Below the pieces are notes generated by a model, which saw only the letters and a program-made list of their open reading frames with translations, searched no databases and was not told the origin of the DNA. From the NCBI GenBank assembly GCA_030428355.1, contig JAUIBL010000006.1, positions 56,274-120,273 on the forward strand: a stretch of 64,000 nucleotides of DNA, given 5' to 3'. This DNA comes from Alphaproteobacteria bacterium. Its GTDB lineage: Bacteria > Pseudomonadota > Alphaproteobacteria > Rhodobacterales > Rhodobacteraceae. Positions 8,502 to 18,561 of the stretch are shown here, in pieces. Each line of letters begins with the position of its first letter. Position 1 is the first letter of the stretch. A program made the translations under genes and the position numbers.

Positions 8502-9259
8502 TCCCGGTCCAGGAAGGCCCGCACCGACGCTTCGAACTCCCGCGGCTTTTCCGCATGCAGCCAGTGACCGGCACCGGGAATTTTTGCAAACCGGGCTGCC
8601 GGAAACAGCCGTTTGATCACCGGGCGGGCCTCGGGTGTGACGTAGTCCGACAAGGCACCGGACAGGAACAGTGTCGACTTGTCGAACACGCCGTCCATAT
8701 CGGGAAAGCCGAGGATCTTCGGCATTTCCGCCGCAAGCGCCTCGAGGTTGAGCTTCCAGCGTTTGCCTTTCACATCAAGCGATTGGGTAAAGAACGCCTG
8801 GAGCGTTTCGTCATCGACGTGCCGCGCCAATTGCTCGGAGGCGTCCGAACGCTTTTCGACTTGCGACAGATCCACGGCCCGCATCGCGTCGATGAACTGG
8901 ATCTGGGAATGCGTATAGGCCACAGGAGCAATATCCGCCACGATCAGCCGTTCCACCAGATCAGGCCGCGTCAGCGCCAGCACCATGGCCGCCTTGCCGC
9001 CCATCGAGTGCCCGACCACGTCGACCGGTCCCCCCCGTGCGGTGATCACTTCGGCCAGATCGGCGGCCATGTCGGGATAGGAATGGCTGTCCGACCAGAA
9101 GCTGTCGCCATGGTTGCGCTGGTCCACGGCCAGCACCGGTCCCCGATCCGAGAGCCGCTTTGCAATCACGCCCCAATTGCGCCCTGACCCGTAAAGCCCG
9201 TGAACGATAAGCACCGGACGCGCGGTACCGGTCGATTCTGTAAACAGTGTGTTCAGCAT
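8495..9259 (-). CDS. Alpha/beta-hydrolase (YbfF-like esterase)
   Basis: 254 residues from ATG 9259; the longer open frame upstream shows no family similarity. Features of the alpha/beta-hydrolase fold are the oxyanion segment HGLYGSGRNW, DQRNHGDS, the nucleophile elbow GHSMGG and the catalytic-His segment GAGHWLHAE. The protein resembles E. coli YbfF and similar short-acyl or thioester hydrolases. The substrate is unknown. It is divergently transcribed from the small membrane protein gene at 9320. Confidence 0.88.
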   Translation of the reverse strand: MLNTLFTESTGTARPVLIVHGLYGSGRNWGVIAKRLSDRGPVLAVDQRNHGDSFWSDSHSYPDMAADLAEVITARGGPVDVVGHSMGGKAAMVLALTRPDLVERLIVADIAPVAYTHSQIQFIDAMRAVDLSQVEKRSDASEQLARHVDDETLQAFFTQSLDVKGKRWKLNLEALAAEMPKILGFPDMDGVFDKSTLFLSGALSDYVTPEARPVIKRLFPAARFAKIPGAGHWLHAEKPREFEASVRAFLDRDQ

Positions 9260-9319
9260 TTGGGCTGCATACTGCGCCCAATCCGTATTGAGCAAGAGGG
9301 CGCAAAGGCGTATGGTTTC

Positions 9320-9697
9320 ATGATGGAACACTCGGAAATGATCAAAACCAATGCCGAAACCCTCAGGGTCCTGATGGCCAAGCGGCTTGGACTGAAGCGG
9401 GGGTCGCTGTCCCGCCGTGTGGCCAAGGCTGGGCGCATGTTGCCCGCTGGCGTGCGCAACGACATCGCCTTTGTCGCAGAGGCAGAGCAGATGGCGCGCA
9501 ATCCCAAGCTTGCCCTCCGACTTGATGCGAACGCAACCAAAAGCGCCTATGATCGGGCCTCGACCCATCTCAAGGCAATCGACGTTGTGGATCGCCGCAA
9601 GGGCATCGCGTTGTCGGTGCTGGGCAGCATGGCGTTCAACTTTCTCGCGGCCATAACACTGTTCATCGTTGTCCTGCGCTGGCGCGGATTGATCTGA
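9320..9697 (+). CDS. Small protein with one C-terminal membrane helix, function unknown
   Basis: 125 residues from the first of two adjacent ATGs (9320 and 9323). The N-terminal half is basic and helical (LMAKRLGLKRGSLSRRVAKAG). The C-terminus is one hydrophobic span (SVLGSMAFNFLAAITLFIVVL) ending in WRGLI, so it is probably a tail-anchored inner-membrane protein. No enzymatic motif is visible. It precedes the SDR gene by 41 bases and may be co-transcribed with it. Confidence 0.65.
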   Translation: MMEHSEMIKTNAETLRVLMAKRLGLKRGSLSRRVAKAGRMLPAGVRNDIAFVAEAEQMARNPKLALRLDANATKSAYDRASTHLKAIDVVDRRKGIALSVLGSMAFNFLAAITLFIVVLRWRGLI

Positions 9698-9738
9698 CGC
9701 CGTTGACCGCCTGATCCGTCACCCTAGCTGGGCGGATC

Positions 9739-10404
9739 ATGAAAAGAGCACTTATCATCGGATCAAGTGGCGGCATCGGATCGGCTGTTGCGGACACACT
9801 TTTGGCGCGCGGCGTCGACGTCACGGGCGTTTCGCGCAGCCGCGATGGACTTGACGTGACCAACGAGGCCAGCGTCGAGGCAGCACTCGGCGCGTTGAAC
9901 GGCCCGTTCGACCTTGTCTTCGTCGCCACCGGGGCCTTGGAAATCAACGGGGCAGCGCCGGAAAAGACCCTGCGCCATGTCACCGCCGATGCGATGGTCG
10001 ACCAGTTCAGGCTCAACACGGTCGGCCCTTCGCTGGTGCTCAAGCACACCATGCGCCTGATGCCCCGCAAGGGGCGGTCGGTCTTTGCGGCCCTGTCCGC
10101 CCGCGTCGGCTCCATCGGGGACAACAGGTTGGGGGGATGGTACAGCTACCGCACCGCCAAGGCGGCTCTGAACCAGATGATCCACAGCAGCGCCATCGAG
10201 CTGGCGCGCACCCACAAGGACCTGATCTGCGTCGCACTGCATCCCGGCACGGTCGAGACGAAATTCACCGAGAAATATGTCGGCCACAACCCTTCGGTGC
10301 CTGCGCCCGAGGCGGCATCGAACCTGCTGTCTGTACTGGATGGGCTGACATCGCAAGACACCGGCAAATTCTTCGACTGGCAGGGCAAGGAGGTGCCGTG
10401 GTGA
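9739..10404 (+). CDS. SDR-family NAD(P)-dependent oxidoreductase
   Basis: 221 residues of the short-chain dehydrogenase/reductase superfamily, closest in style to C-factor-like members. It has the nucleotide-binding GSSGGIG (8-14), the catalytic Ser in ALSARVGS and the YRTAK catalytic Tyr/Lys motif. The length is slightly short of the usual 250 residues, with a compact N-terminal fold. The substrate is unknown. The stop overlaps the photolyase start, and both genes look translationally coupled. Confidence 0.88.
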   Translation: MKRALIIGSSGGIGSAVADTLLARGVDVTGVSRSRDGLDVTNEASVEAALGALNGPFDLVFVATGALEINGAAPEKTLRHVTADAMVDQFRLNTVGPSLVLKHTMRLMPRKGRSVFAALSARVGSIGDNRLGGWYSYRTAKAALNQMIHSSAIELARTHKDLICVALHPGTVETKFTEKYVGHNPSVPAPEAASNLLSVLDGLTSQDTGKFFDWQGKEVPW

Positions 10405-11912
10405 CGCGCCTTGTCCTTGTTCTGGGCGACCAGCTTTCCGAAACCCTCTCCGCGCTGCAAGCCGCCGACAAATCGTCAGATGTGGTGGTGATGGCCGAGG
10501 TTGCCGAAGAAGCGACCTATGTGCAGCATCACCCCAAGAAGATCGCCTTCATCTTTGCCGCGATGCGCAAATTCGCCGCCCGCCTGCGCGACGATGGCTG
10601 GGACGTGCGGTACACCCAGCTTGACGATACGGAAAACGCAGGCAGCATCCCCGGCGAATTGCTCCGCCGCGCCGAGGACACGGGCGCATCCGAGGTGATC
10701 GCGACCCAGCCCGGCGAATGGCGTCTGATCGACGCGCTTGAGGACATGCCGCTCAAGCTGACGATGAAACCCGACACGCGGTTTGTCAGCACGCAGGAGG
10801 AATTCGACGCTTGGGCCGAGGGGCGCAAAGCCCTGCGGATGGAGTATTTCTACCGCGACATGCGCCGCAAGACGGGCCTTCTGATGGAGGGCGACGACCC
10901 GGAGGGCGGCAAGTGGAATTACGATTCCGAGAACCGCAAACCCGCCCCGGACGACATCGCGTTCTCCGGCCCGATGCAGTTCACGCCTGATGAGACCGTG
11001 GAAGAGGTGCTCGATCTGGTCGAGGCGCGGTTCGGCAACAGTTTCGGCACCCTGCGCCCCTTCTGGTTTGCCACCGATCAGGGACAGGCCCGCCGCGCAC
11101 TGGCGCATTTCATCACCTACGCCCTGCCGCGATTTGGCGATTTCCAGGACGCGATGATGAACGACAACCGCTTCCTCTACCACGCGATGATCTCGCCCTA
11201 CCTGAATGTCGGGCTGCTTGACCCGATGGAGGTCTGCAAAGCCGCCGAGGACGCCTACAAGGACGGCCACGCGCCGCTCAACGCGGTCGAAGGGTTCATC
11301 CGTCAGATCATCGGCTGGCGCGAATATGTGCGCGGAATCTATTTCCGTGAAGGTCCGGATTACCCGCGTCGCAATGCGCTCAACCACCAGCGCAAGCTGC
11401 CCGATTTTTACTGGACCGGCGAAACCGACATGAACTGTCTGTCCAAAGCGATCACCCAGACGGCGGAAGAGGCTTATGCCCACCACATCCAGCGCCTGAT
11501 GGTCACGGGCAATTTTGCGCTGCTGGCGGGCATCAACCCGCACGAGGTGCATGAGTGGTATCTGCGCGTCTATGTCGACGCCTTCGAATGGGTTGAAGCG
11601 CCCAACACGGTGGGGATGAGCCAGTTCGCCGATGGCGGCATCATCGCGTCCAAGCCCTATGTGTCCTCGGGGGCTTACATCAACCGGATGTCGGATTACT
11701 GCAAATCCTGTCGCTACAAGGTGAACGACAAGACCGGCAAGGACGCCTGTCCGTTCAACCTGCTCTACTGGCATTTCCTCGACCGCCATGCCGAGAGGTT
11801 CGCCAAGAACCAGCGCATGTCCCAGATCTACGCCAACTGGAAACGGATGGACGAGGGTCGCAAGCAGACGATCCTCTCCGAGGCCGAAGCGTTTCTCGAC
11901 GGGTTGAGCTAG
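10401..11912 (+). CDS. Cryptochrome/photolyase of the Fe-S bacterial (FeS-BCP, PhrB-type) group
   Basis: 503 residues from GTG 10401, which has an AAGGAGG site 7 bases upstream; GTG 10398 is the alternative. The N-terminus RLVLVLGDQLS and the RMEYFYRDMRRKTG segment are typical of the deoxyribodipyrimidine photolyase-related family. Four cysteines lie at positions matching the [4Fe-4S] ligands: MNCLSK, then YCKSC, then DACPFN. Characterised members (Agrobacterium PhrB) are FAD enzymes repairing (6-4) photoproducts by light. The stop of the SDR gene overlaps the start, so the two genes form one unit. A pair of palindromes separates it from maeB. Confidence 0.9.
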   Translation: MTRLVLVLGDQLSETLSALQAADKSSDVVVMAEVAEEATYVQHHPKKIAFIFAAMRKFAARLRDDGWDVRYTQLDDTENAGSIPGELLRRAEDTGASEVIATQPGEWRLIDALEDMPLKLTMKPDTRFVSTQEEFDAWAEGRKALRMEYFYRDMRRKTGLLMEGDDPEGGKWNYDSENRKPAPDDIAFSGPMQFTPDETVEEVLDLVEARFGNSFGTLRPFWFATDQGQARRALAHFITYALPRFGDFQDAMMNDNRFLYHAMISPYLNVGLLDPMEVCKAAEDAYKDGHAPLNAVEGFIRQIIGWREYVRGIYFREGPDYPRRNALNHQRKLPDFYWTGETDMNCLSKAITQTAEEAYAHHIQRLMVTGNFALLAGINPHEVHEWYLRVYVDAFEWVEAPNTVGMSQFADGGIIASKPYVSSGAYINRMSDYCKSCRYKVNDKTGKDACPFNLLYWHFLDRHAERFAKNQRMSQIYANWKRMDEGRKQTILSEAEAFLDGLS

Positions 11913-11954
11913 GGTTTTGGGTCAACCCAAAACCGCGATGGGTCAACCCATCGC
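11913..11954. terminator. Two tandem palindromes sharing a GGGTCAACCC core (bidirectional terminator candidate)
   Basis: Two perfect hairpins with a 2-base CA loop lie side by side between the convergent photolyase and maeB genes. The first is 11913-11934 (GGTTTTGGGT / ACCCAAAACC) and the second 11935-11954 (GCGATGGGT / ACCCATCGC). Both contain the 10-base core GGGTCAACCC but different arms. The position between two stop codons suggests termination on both strands. Confidence 0.65.
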
Positions 11955-14234
11955 TTACCCGTACTGTGCCACCGGCGTGCCTGCGATGGCGGCCATGTTC
12001 AGCAGCCCGCGCGCCGTGATCCCCGGTGTGACCACATGCGCCCGGTTGCCCATGCCCATCAGGATCGGCCCCACTTCAAGCCCGCCCGCCCGCATCTTGA
12101 GGATGTTGCGCACCGCCGACGCCGCGTCCGCATGTCCGAAGATCAGCACGTTTGCGACACCCTGCATCCGATTGCCGGGCAGCAGACGCTCGCGCAGTTC
12201 CGGATCAAGCGCCGCGTCGACGTTCATCTCGCCTTCGTAGCAGAAATCGCGGTGCTCCGCGTCGAGTATGGCAATCGCCTCGCGCAGCCGCTGACCCGAG
12301 CCTTCCTCTTGATTGCCGAACTGGGATTGCGAGCAGAACGCGATATTCGGCGTCAGCCCGAACCGCCGGACGTGGCGGGCGGCACCGATGGCGGTCTGGG
12401 CCAACTCTGCCGGAGTCGGTCGCGACCGCACATGGGTGTCCGCGATGAACAGCGGTCCATCTTCAAGGATCATCATGCTCAGCGCGCCATGCGGCGATAG
12501 TGTTTTCGACCCAAGCACCTGCGTCACGTAATTGAGATGCCAGCGGAACTCCCCAAAGGTGCCGCAGATCAGGCTGTCGGCCTCGTCACGATGCACCATG
12601 ACCGCTCCGATCGCGGTCGTGTTGGTGCGCATGATCGCGCGGGCCAGATCCGGCGTCACACCGCGCCGCGCCATGATCTTGTGATAGGTTTCCCAGTAAT
12701 CGCGGTAGCGCGGGTCGTTCTCCGGGTTCACCAGCGTGAAGTCCCGCTCTGGCCTGATCTCCAGCCCCAAACGCTCGCAGCGCGACGCGATCACGTCGGG
12801 ACGTCCAATCAGAATCGGCGTTTCCGTTGTTTCCTCGAGTATCGCCTGCGCCGCGCGCAGCACCCGCTCATCCTCGCCCTCGGCAAAGACGATCCGGCGC
12901 GCACCCGTGGCCGCCGCCTCGAACACCGGGCGCATGAGCATTGCGGATTTGTAGACGCTGGCGTCCAGCTTGGCCTTGTAGGCCTTGAGGTCCTCGACCG
13001 GGCGCAGGGCCACGCCCGACTCCATCGCCGCCTGCGCCACGGCCGTCGACACGACACCGGACAGGCGGGGGTCAAACGGTTTCGGAATCAGGTATTCGGC
13101 CCCAAAGGTCAGTTGTTCGCCACGATAGGCCGCAGCCGCCTCGGCGCTGGTGGTCGCGCGGGCCAGCTTGGCGATCCCTTCGACACAGGCGATCTGCATC
13201 GCGTCGTTGATCTCGGTCGCGCCCACGTCCAGCGCCCCCCGAAAGATGAACGGGAAGCAGAGCACGTTATTGACCTGATTGGGGAAATCGCTGCGTCCCG
13301 TCGCCATGATCGCGTTCGGAGCCACCTCGCGCACCTCGTCGGGCAGGATCTCGGGCGTCGGGTTGGCCAGCGCAAAAATGATCGGGCGATCCGCCATCTT
13401 GGCGACCATTTCAGGCTTCAGAACCTTCGGTCCGCTCAGACCAAGGAACAGGTCCGCCCCGTCAATCACATCGTCGAGCGTGCGCAGATCGCTTCTCTGC
13501 GCGAACGCCGCCTTCTGCGGGTTCATGTCTTCGGCCCGGCCTTCGTAGACCAGACCGTGAATGTCACACAGCCAGATGTTCTCGCGCTTCACGCCCAGCT
13601 TGACCAGCATGTTGAGACAGGCAATCCCCGCAGCCCCGCCGCCGGTGGAAACGATCTTGATGTCCTCGAACGCCTTTCCGGCCACATGCAGCGCGTTGGT
13701 CGCGGCCGCACCGACGACAATGGCGGTCCCGTGCTGGTCGTCGTGGAAAACGGGGATGTTCATCCGCTCGCGGCACAGCTTTTCGACGATGAAACAGTCG
13801 GGCGCCTTGATGTCCTCAAGGTTGATCGCACCGAATGTCGGCTCCAGCGCGCAGACGATGTCGGCCAGCTTTTCCGGATCGCTCTCGTTCACCTCGATGT
13901 CGAAACAGTCGATATTGGCGAATTTCTTGAACAGAACCGCCTTGCCCTCCATCACCGGCTTCGACGCCAGCGCGCCGATATTGCCAAGGCCAAGCACGGC
14001 CGTGCCATTCGACACGACCGCCACGAGGTTGCCCCGCGCGGTATAGCGCGCCGCATTGGTGGCATCCGATTTGATCTCGAGACAGGCCTCAGCCACGCCG
14101 GGGCTGTAGGCGCGGGCCAAGTCGCGCCCGTTCGCAAGCGGTTTGGTCGCCCGGATCTCAAGCTTACCGGGCTTGGGATGTTCGTGATAAAACAGGGCTG
14201 CCTGACGCAGCGTTTCGTTGGTGTTGTCCGACAT
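11955..14234 (-). CDS. maeB: NADP-dependent malic enzyme with C-terminal phosphotransacetylase-like domain
   Basis: 759 residues from ATG 14234. The N-terminal ~430 residues are a malic enzyme: [39 protein letters not shown] and a Rossmann segment [13 protein letters not shown]. The rest resembles phosphate acetyltransferase ([33 protein letters not shown]), the MaeB hybrid architecture in which the PTA-like half is regulatory, not catalytic. It decarboxylates malate to pyruvate with NADPH formation. The intergenic region upstream carries a GGTTTA-N4-TAAACC dyad (14257-14272) that might be an operator. Confidence 0.96.
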   Translation of the reverse strand: MSDNTNETLRQAALFYHEHPKPGKLEIRATKPLANGRDLARAYSPGVAEACLEIKSDATNAARYTARGNLVAVVSNGTAVLGLGNIGALASKPVMEGKAVLFKKFANIDCFDIEVNESDPEKLADIVCALEPTFGAINLEDIKAPDCFIVEKLCRERMNIPVFHDDQHGTAIVVGAAATNALHVAGKAFEDIKIVSTGGGAAGIACLNMLVKLGVKRENIWLCDIHGLVYEGRAEDMNPQKAAFAQRSDLRTLDDVIDGADLFLGLSGPKVLKPEMVAKMADRPIIFALANPTPEILPDEVREVAPNAIMATGRSDFPNQVNNVLCFPFIFRGALDVGATEINDAMQIACVEGIAKLARATTSAEAAAAYRGEQLTFGAEYLIPKPFDPRLSGVVSTAVAQAAMESGVALRPVEDLKAYKAKLDASVYKSAMLMRPVFEAAATGARRIVFAEGEDERVLRAAQAILEETTETPILIGRPDVIASRCERLGLEIRPERDFTLVNPENDPRYRDYWETYHKIMARRGVTPDLARAIMRTNTTAIGAVMVHRDEADSLICGTFGEFRWHLNYVTQVLGSKTLSPHGALSMMILEDGPLFIADTHVRSRPTPAELAQTAIGAARHVRRFGLTPNIAFCSQSQFGNQEEGSGQRLREAIAILDAEHRDFCYEGEMNVDAALDPELRERLLPGNRMQGVANVLIFGHADAASAVRNILKMRAGGLEVGPILMGMGNRAHVVTPGITARGLLNMAAIAGTPVAQYG

Positions 14235-14321
14235 GAGTCCCATCCCGCTCAGATTTGGTTTAGGGTTAAACCTTTTCTGATCCGAGGGAAAGGGCAGTCA
14301 GTTGCCCCTGCGGCAAGAAGC

Positions 14322-14513
14322 TCATTTCAGGTATTCCTGAAGATGCGCGATACGCCGCTCCGCCTGCCGCCTGGTCAGGCTGCCATCAAAGGGTTGATCC
14401 GCTTCGCTCGCCAGTTCGCGCAGCTTGATCGCCTGCTGTTCGGTCATCTCTTCTTCGGGGTCGGGGCCCAGTCCAAGGGTCGGATCAAGGCTGATACTGT
14501 TCTGCATCGGCAT
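14322..14513 (-). CDS. DUF3072-domain protein
   Basis: About 63 residues from ATG 14513, preceded by GAGAGGAGG. The body EEEMTEQQAIKLRELASEA followed by FDGSLTRRQAERRIAHLQEYL matches the DUF3072 motif of small helical proteins. No function is established for the family. It is the first minus-strand gene before the divergent nucleoside operon. Confidence 0.8.
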   Translation of the reverse strand: MPMQNSISLDPTLGLGPDPEEEMTEQQAIKLRELASEADQPFDGSLTRRQAERRIAHLQEYLK

Positions 14514-14631
14514 GGGTGCCTCCTCTCTTTGAAGGAAAACGCGAACCTTGGGTCTCCGGTTCCGCCAGCCCTTGCAATCGGACGCGCAGCCTCGCAATCA
14601 TGTGGGTCTGACAGCGAAGGGCAGGGGGCCT

Positions 14632-15024
14632 ATGGAACTCAGACAGGCAGCGCAGGCGGTGCGGGAAAACGCATACGCGCCCTATTCGAATTTCAAGGTC
14701 GGTGCAGCCTTGCGCACCGAAGATGGCCGCGTCTTTGTCGGCTGCAACGTCGAGAACGTCGCCTATCCCGAAGGCACCTGTGCCGAGGCCGGGGCCATTG
14801 CCGCGATGATCGCCTCGGGCGCGAAAAAGATCGTCGAGGCCTATGTGATCGCTGACAGCCCTGATCCGGTGCCGCCCTGTGGCGGCTGCCGTCAGAAACT
14901 CTCGGAATTCGCCGCGCGCGATGTGCCGGTGACGCTCGCCACCACGGACGGCGCCGAATTCAAGACGACCGTGGGCGACCTTCTGCCCGGCGCGTTCGAC
15001 GCGGGCCACATGGACCGCACCTGA
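14632..15024 (+). CDS. cdd: Cytidine deaminase
   Basis: 130 residues, the short tetrameric type. Zinc ligands are the Cys of TCAEAG and the two Cys of PPCGGCRQ. The AYAPYSNFKVGAAL signature of pyrimidine nucleoside binding lies near the N-terminus. It converts cytidine and deoxycytidine to (deoxy)uridine. ATG 14632 follows an AGGGCAGGGG stretch. It is the first gene of a five-gene nucleoside salvage operon; its stop codon overlaps the deoA start by one base. Confidence 0.97.
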   Translation: MELRQAAQAVRENAYAPYSNFKVGAALRTEDGRVFVGCNVENVAYPEGTCAEAGAIAAMIASGAKKIVEAYVIADSPDPVPPCGGCRQKLSEFAARDVPVTLATTDGAEFKTTVGDLLPGAFDAGHMDRT

Positions 15025-16316
15025 TGGATGCACGCGCCATCATCGCCACCTTGCGCAAAGGCGGCACACCCGACGCTGACGCGCTGGCGTGGTTTGCCCA
15101 AGGGCTGGCCGATGGGTCGGTCAGCGATGCGCAGGCCGGGGCCTTTGCGATGGGCGTGTGCCTGAACGGACTGGGGAACGCGGGCCGCGCGGCCCTGACC
15201 GCCGCCATGCGGGACAGCGGAAAGGTGTTGCGCTGGGATCTCGACGCGCTGGTGCTCGACAAACATTCCACCGGTGGGGTGGGGGATTGCGTCAGCCTGA
15301 TCCTCGCCCCCGCGCTGGCGGCTTGTGGGGTCTATGTCCCGATGATCTCGGGCCGGGGGCTCGGCCATACCGGCGGCACGCTGGACAAGCTCGAAGCGAT
15401 CCCCGGCTATCGCACCACGCTCACCGAAGACCAGTTCCGGCAGGTGGTCGCAAAGGTCGGCTGCGCCATCGTGAGCGCCAGCGCCGACATCGCGCCCGCC
15501 GACAAACGGCTCTACGCCATCCGCGATGTGACCGCGACGGTGGAAAGCCTCGATCTCATCACAGCCTCGATCCTGTCCAAGAAACTCGCCGCAGGTCTCG
15601 AAGGGCTGGTGCTCGACGTCAAATGCGGCTCGGGCGCGTTCATGAAATCGCAGGACGACGCCCGCGCCCTGGCCCGCGCATTGGTCGATACGGCCAAGGC
15701 CACCGGCTGTCCGACCTCTGCGCTCATCACCGATATGTCGCAACCCTTGGCCCCCAGTCTTGGCAACGCCCTCGAAGTGATCGACGTGATGCGCGTCCTC
15801 ACGGGCGCAAGCTCCGGTCGGTTGCTTGACCTGACCATTGCCTTGGGCGGCGCGTTGCTCGAACAGGCCGGGATCGGCGATGGTACAAAAAAGATCGCCC
15901 AAACCATCGCCAACGGAACCGCCGCCGAAAAATTCGGAGCGATGGTCTACGCGATGGGCGGCCCGGTGCATTTTGTCGAGGACTGGGCGCGGTTCCTGCC
16001 CGAAGCCCCCGTGATCCGCGAAGTCGCAGCAGCCACCTCCGGCACCGTCACCGCCTTCGACGGCGAAGCCCTTGGCCTGACCGTTGTGGCGCTGGGCGGG
16101 GGGCGTCAGGTCGAAACCGATGTGGTCAACCCGGCGGTGGGCCTCAGCGATGTGGTCTCCATCGGGGATCGCATCTCCAAGGGTCAGCCGCTGGCCCGCA
16201 TCCACGCCGCCCGCGAAAGCCAGGCGGACGCGGCCGAACAGGCGGTGCGCGCCGCGATCATCTTGGGGGACGGCCCTGCAACTGCGCCCGCCCTTGTGCT
16301 GGAGCACATCACATGA
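15024..16316 (+). CDS. deoA: Thymidine phosphorylase
   Basis: 430 residues, the normal length. It contains the KHSTGGVGD phosphate-binding motif, the thymidine/pyrimidine-nucleoside phosphorylase signature SGRGLGHTGGTLDK and a C-terminal alpha/beta domain. It phosphorolyses thymidine to thymine and deoxyribose 1-phosphate, which the next gene, deoB, handles. Both ends overlap neighbours (ATG inside the cdd stop; its TGA in the deoB start), indicating translational coupling. Confidence 0.97.
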   Translation: MDARAIIATLRKGGTPDADALAWFAQGLADGSVSDAQAGAFAMGVCLNGLGNAGRAALTAAMRDSGKVLRWDLDALVLDKHSTGGVGDCVSLILAPALAACGVYVPMISGRGLGHTGGTLDKLEAIPGYRTTLTEDQFRQVVAKVGCAIVSASADIAPADKRLYAIRDVTATVESLDLITASILSKKLAAGLEGLVLDVKCGSGAFMKSQDDARALARALVDTAKATGCPTSALITDMSQPLAPSLGNALEVIDVMRVLTGASSGRLLDLTIALGGALLEQAGIGDGTKKIAQTIANGTAAEKFGAMVYAMGGPVHFVEDWARFLPEAPVIREVAAATSGTVTAFDGEALGLTVVALGGGRQVETDVVNPAVGLSDVVSIGDRISKGQPLARIHAARESQADAAEQAVRAAIILGDGPATAPALVLEHIT

Positions 16317-17521
16317 GCCGCGCGTTCCTTGTCGTCATGGATTCCGTCGGCATCGGCGGTGCACCGGACGCCGACCAGTTCTTCAACGGCACTGTCCCTG
16401 ACACCGGGGCCAACACGGTCCTCCATATTGCCCAAGCCTGCGCAGCGGGGCAGGCTGAAGAGGGACGCAGCGGCCCTCTGCATCTGCCGACGCTCGACGC
16501 ACTGGGTCTTGGCCACGCCGTCGAACTGGCCTCAGGCCAGCATGCCCCCGGCCTTGACGCCACGCCCACCGGGCGCTGGGGCGCTGCAACGGAAGTCTCC
16601 AAGGGCAAGGACACACCCTCCGGTCACTGGGAACTCGCGGGCCTGCCTGTGCCATGGGACTGGACCTACTTGCCGGATACCGTCCCCTCTTTCCCGGAAG
16701 ACATCACCCAGCGCATCTGCGACCTCGCAGGCACCGACGGCATCCTCGGCAATTGCCACAGCAACGGCATCCGGGTGATCGAAACCTTCGGCGCGGAACA
16801 TCTGCGCACGGGACAGCCCATCTGTTACACCTCCGCCGACAGCGTCCTGCAGATCGCCGCGCATGAAGAGGCGTTTGGCCTCGATCGCCTGCTCAAACTC
16901 TGTGAAGACCTCGCCCCGATGTGCCACGACCGCCGCATCGGCCGCGTGATCGCGCGGCCCTTCATCGGGCAGGCGGGCTGCTTTGAACGCACCACCAACC
17001 GCCGCGACTATGCCATCGCACCGCCCGAACCCGTGCTCACAAACTGGGTTCAGGACGCCGGGCAAGCGGTTATCGGCATTGGCAAAATCGGCGACATCTT
17101 CTCGATGGCGGGCATCGACAGGGTGCACAAAGGGTCGGATGCTCAGTTGATGGAACACCTCGCGCATCAGATCGACACCGCCCCCGAAGGCGCTCTGATC
17201 TTTGCCAATTTCGTGGGATTCGACAGCAAATACGGCCACCGCCGTGATGTGTCGGGCTATGCAAGCGCTCTGGAATGGTTCGATGCCGAAATCGGCGCAC
17301 TCCTGCCACAGCTCAAACCCGACGATCTCTTGCTCATCACCGCCGATCATGGCAACGACCCCACATGGACCGGCACGGACCACACCCGCGAACGGGTGCC
17401 GGTGCTGATTGCCGGGGCTGGCACGGGTGAAATCGGACATGTCGGCTTTGTCGACGTGGCGGCAAGCATCGCCGAATATCTGGGTGTGGCGTCAAAAGGA
17501 TCGGGGCGGAGTTTCCTGTGA
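16313..17521 (+). CDS. deoB: Phosphopentomutase
   Basis: 402 residues of the alkaline-phosphatase superfamily. The N-terminal metal-site motif MDSVGIGGAPDADQF, DTGANT and the C-terminal ADHGNDPT provide the two-metal active site. It interconverts (deoxy)ribose 1- and 5-phosphate, linking nucleoside phosphorolysis to central metabolism. An ATGA overlap couples it to deoA, and the gene ends at the first base of the add start codon. Confidence 0.97.
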   Translation: MSRAFLVVMDSVGIGGAPDADQFFNGTVPDTGANTVLHIAQACAAGQAEEGRSGPLHLPTLDALGLGHAVELASGQHAPGLDATPTGRWGAATEVSKGKDTPSGHWELAGLPVPWDWTYLPDTVPSFPEDITQRICDLAGTDGILGNCHSNGIRVIETFGAEHLRTGQPICYTSADSVLQIAAHEEAFGLDRLLKLCEDLAPMCHDRRIGRVIARPFIGQAGCFERTTNRRDYAIAPPEPVLTNWVQDAGQAVIGIGKIGDIFSMAGIDRVHKGSDAQLMEHLAHQIDTAPEGALIFANFVGFDSKYGHRRDVSGYASALEWFDAEIGALLPQLKPDDLLLITADHGNDPTWTGTDHTRERVPVLIAGAGTGEIGHVGFVDVAASIAEYLGVASKGSGRSFL

Positions 17522-18561
17522 TGGATGAAGAAGAACGCGAGCGTCTGAGCCGTCCGATGGACGAAGAACAGCTTGATCGCATCATGCGCCTGCCCAAGGT
17601 CGAACTGCACCTGCACCACGAAGGCGCGGCCCCGCCCGCCTTCATCAAGGGGTTGGCGAAAGAAAAATCCGTCAATCTCGAAGGCGTCTTCAAACCCGAT
17701 GGCAGCTACGCCTACCGCGATTTCGTGCATTTCCTGAGCGTCTACGAGGCCGCCACCAGCGTGCTCAAATCGCCCGAGGATTACGCCCGTCTGACCAAAG
17801 CCGTGCTTGAGGAAAGCGCCGCAAACGACGTGATCTATTCCGAAACCTTCCTGTCCCCCGATTTCTGTGGCGGCAGCGATGTGGGCGCATGGCGCGAATA
17901 CCTGCACGCGATCAAGGACGCCGCCGACGAGGCCGAACGCGATCACGGCATCATCCTGCGCGGCATCGTCACCTGCATCCGCCATTTCGGCCCGGAAAAG
18001 GCCAAGGCCTCTGCGCTGTGTGCGGCTGAGACCGCAGGCGACTGGATCGTCGGCTTCGGCATCGCCGGCGACGAAATGAAGGGCAAACCCAGGGACTTTG
18101 CCTACAGCTTTGACATGGCACGTGAAGCCGGGCTGCGTCTGACAGCCCATGCGGGCGAATGGGGCGGCGCGCAATCGGTGCGCGACGCGGTGGACGATCT
18201 CAAGGTCGAACGGATCGGCCACGGTGTCCACGCGATCAACGATCTGGCGCTTGTGGACAAACTTGTGGAGAATGAAATTACCCTCGAAGTTTGCCCGGGT
18301 TCCAACGTGACCCTCAACGTCTACCCGAGCCTTGCCGAACACCCCATTGAAAACCTGCGCAAACGCGGAGTGAAGGTCACGGTCTCAACTGACGATCCGC
18401 CCTTTTTTCACACCACGATGCGCGACGAATATGTCAATCTTGCCCGCACCTTCCGCTGGGACAAAGATGTATTTGCCGAACTGAACGACACCGCCGCCCG
18501 CGCGGCCTTCTGCGACGAGGACACCCGCACCCGTGTCCTGAAACGACTGGAGCGCACATGA
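17521..18561 (+). CDS. add: Adenosine deaminase
   Basis: 346 residues from ATG 17521. Active-site motifs are the zinc HxH in [12 protein letters not shown], the HAGEWGG segment with the catalytic Glu, and STDDPPFF carrying the metal-binding Asp. It has an N-terminal extension of about 20 acidic residues ([14 protein letters not shown]) before the barrel. It deaminates adenosine and deoxyadenosine to inosine. Its presence after deoB extends the pyrimidine operon to purine nucleosides. Adenine deaminase is the alternative within the family. Confidence 0.9.
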   Translation: MDEEERERLSRPMDEEQLDRIMRLPKVELHLHHEGAAPPAFIKGLAKEKSVNLEGVFKPDGSYAYRDFVHFLSVYEAATSVLKSPEDYARLTKAVLEESAANDVIYSETFLSPDFCGGSDVGAWREYLHAIKDAADEAERDHGIILRGIVTCIRHFGPEKAKASALCAAETAGDWIVGFGIAGDEMKGKPRDFAYSFDMAREAGLRLTAHAGEWGGAQSVRDAVDDLKVERIGHGVHAINDLALVDKLVENEITLEVCPGSNVTLNVYPSLAEHPIENLRKRGVKVTVSTDDPPFFHTTMRDEYVNLARTFRWDKDVFAELNDTAARAAFCDEDTRTRVLKRLERT

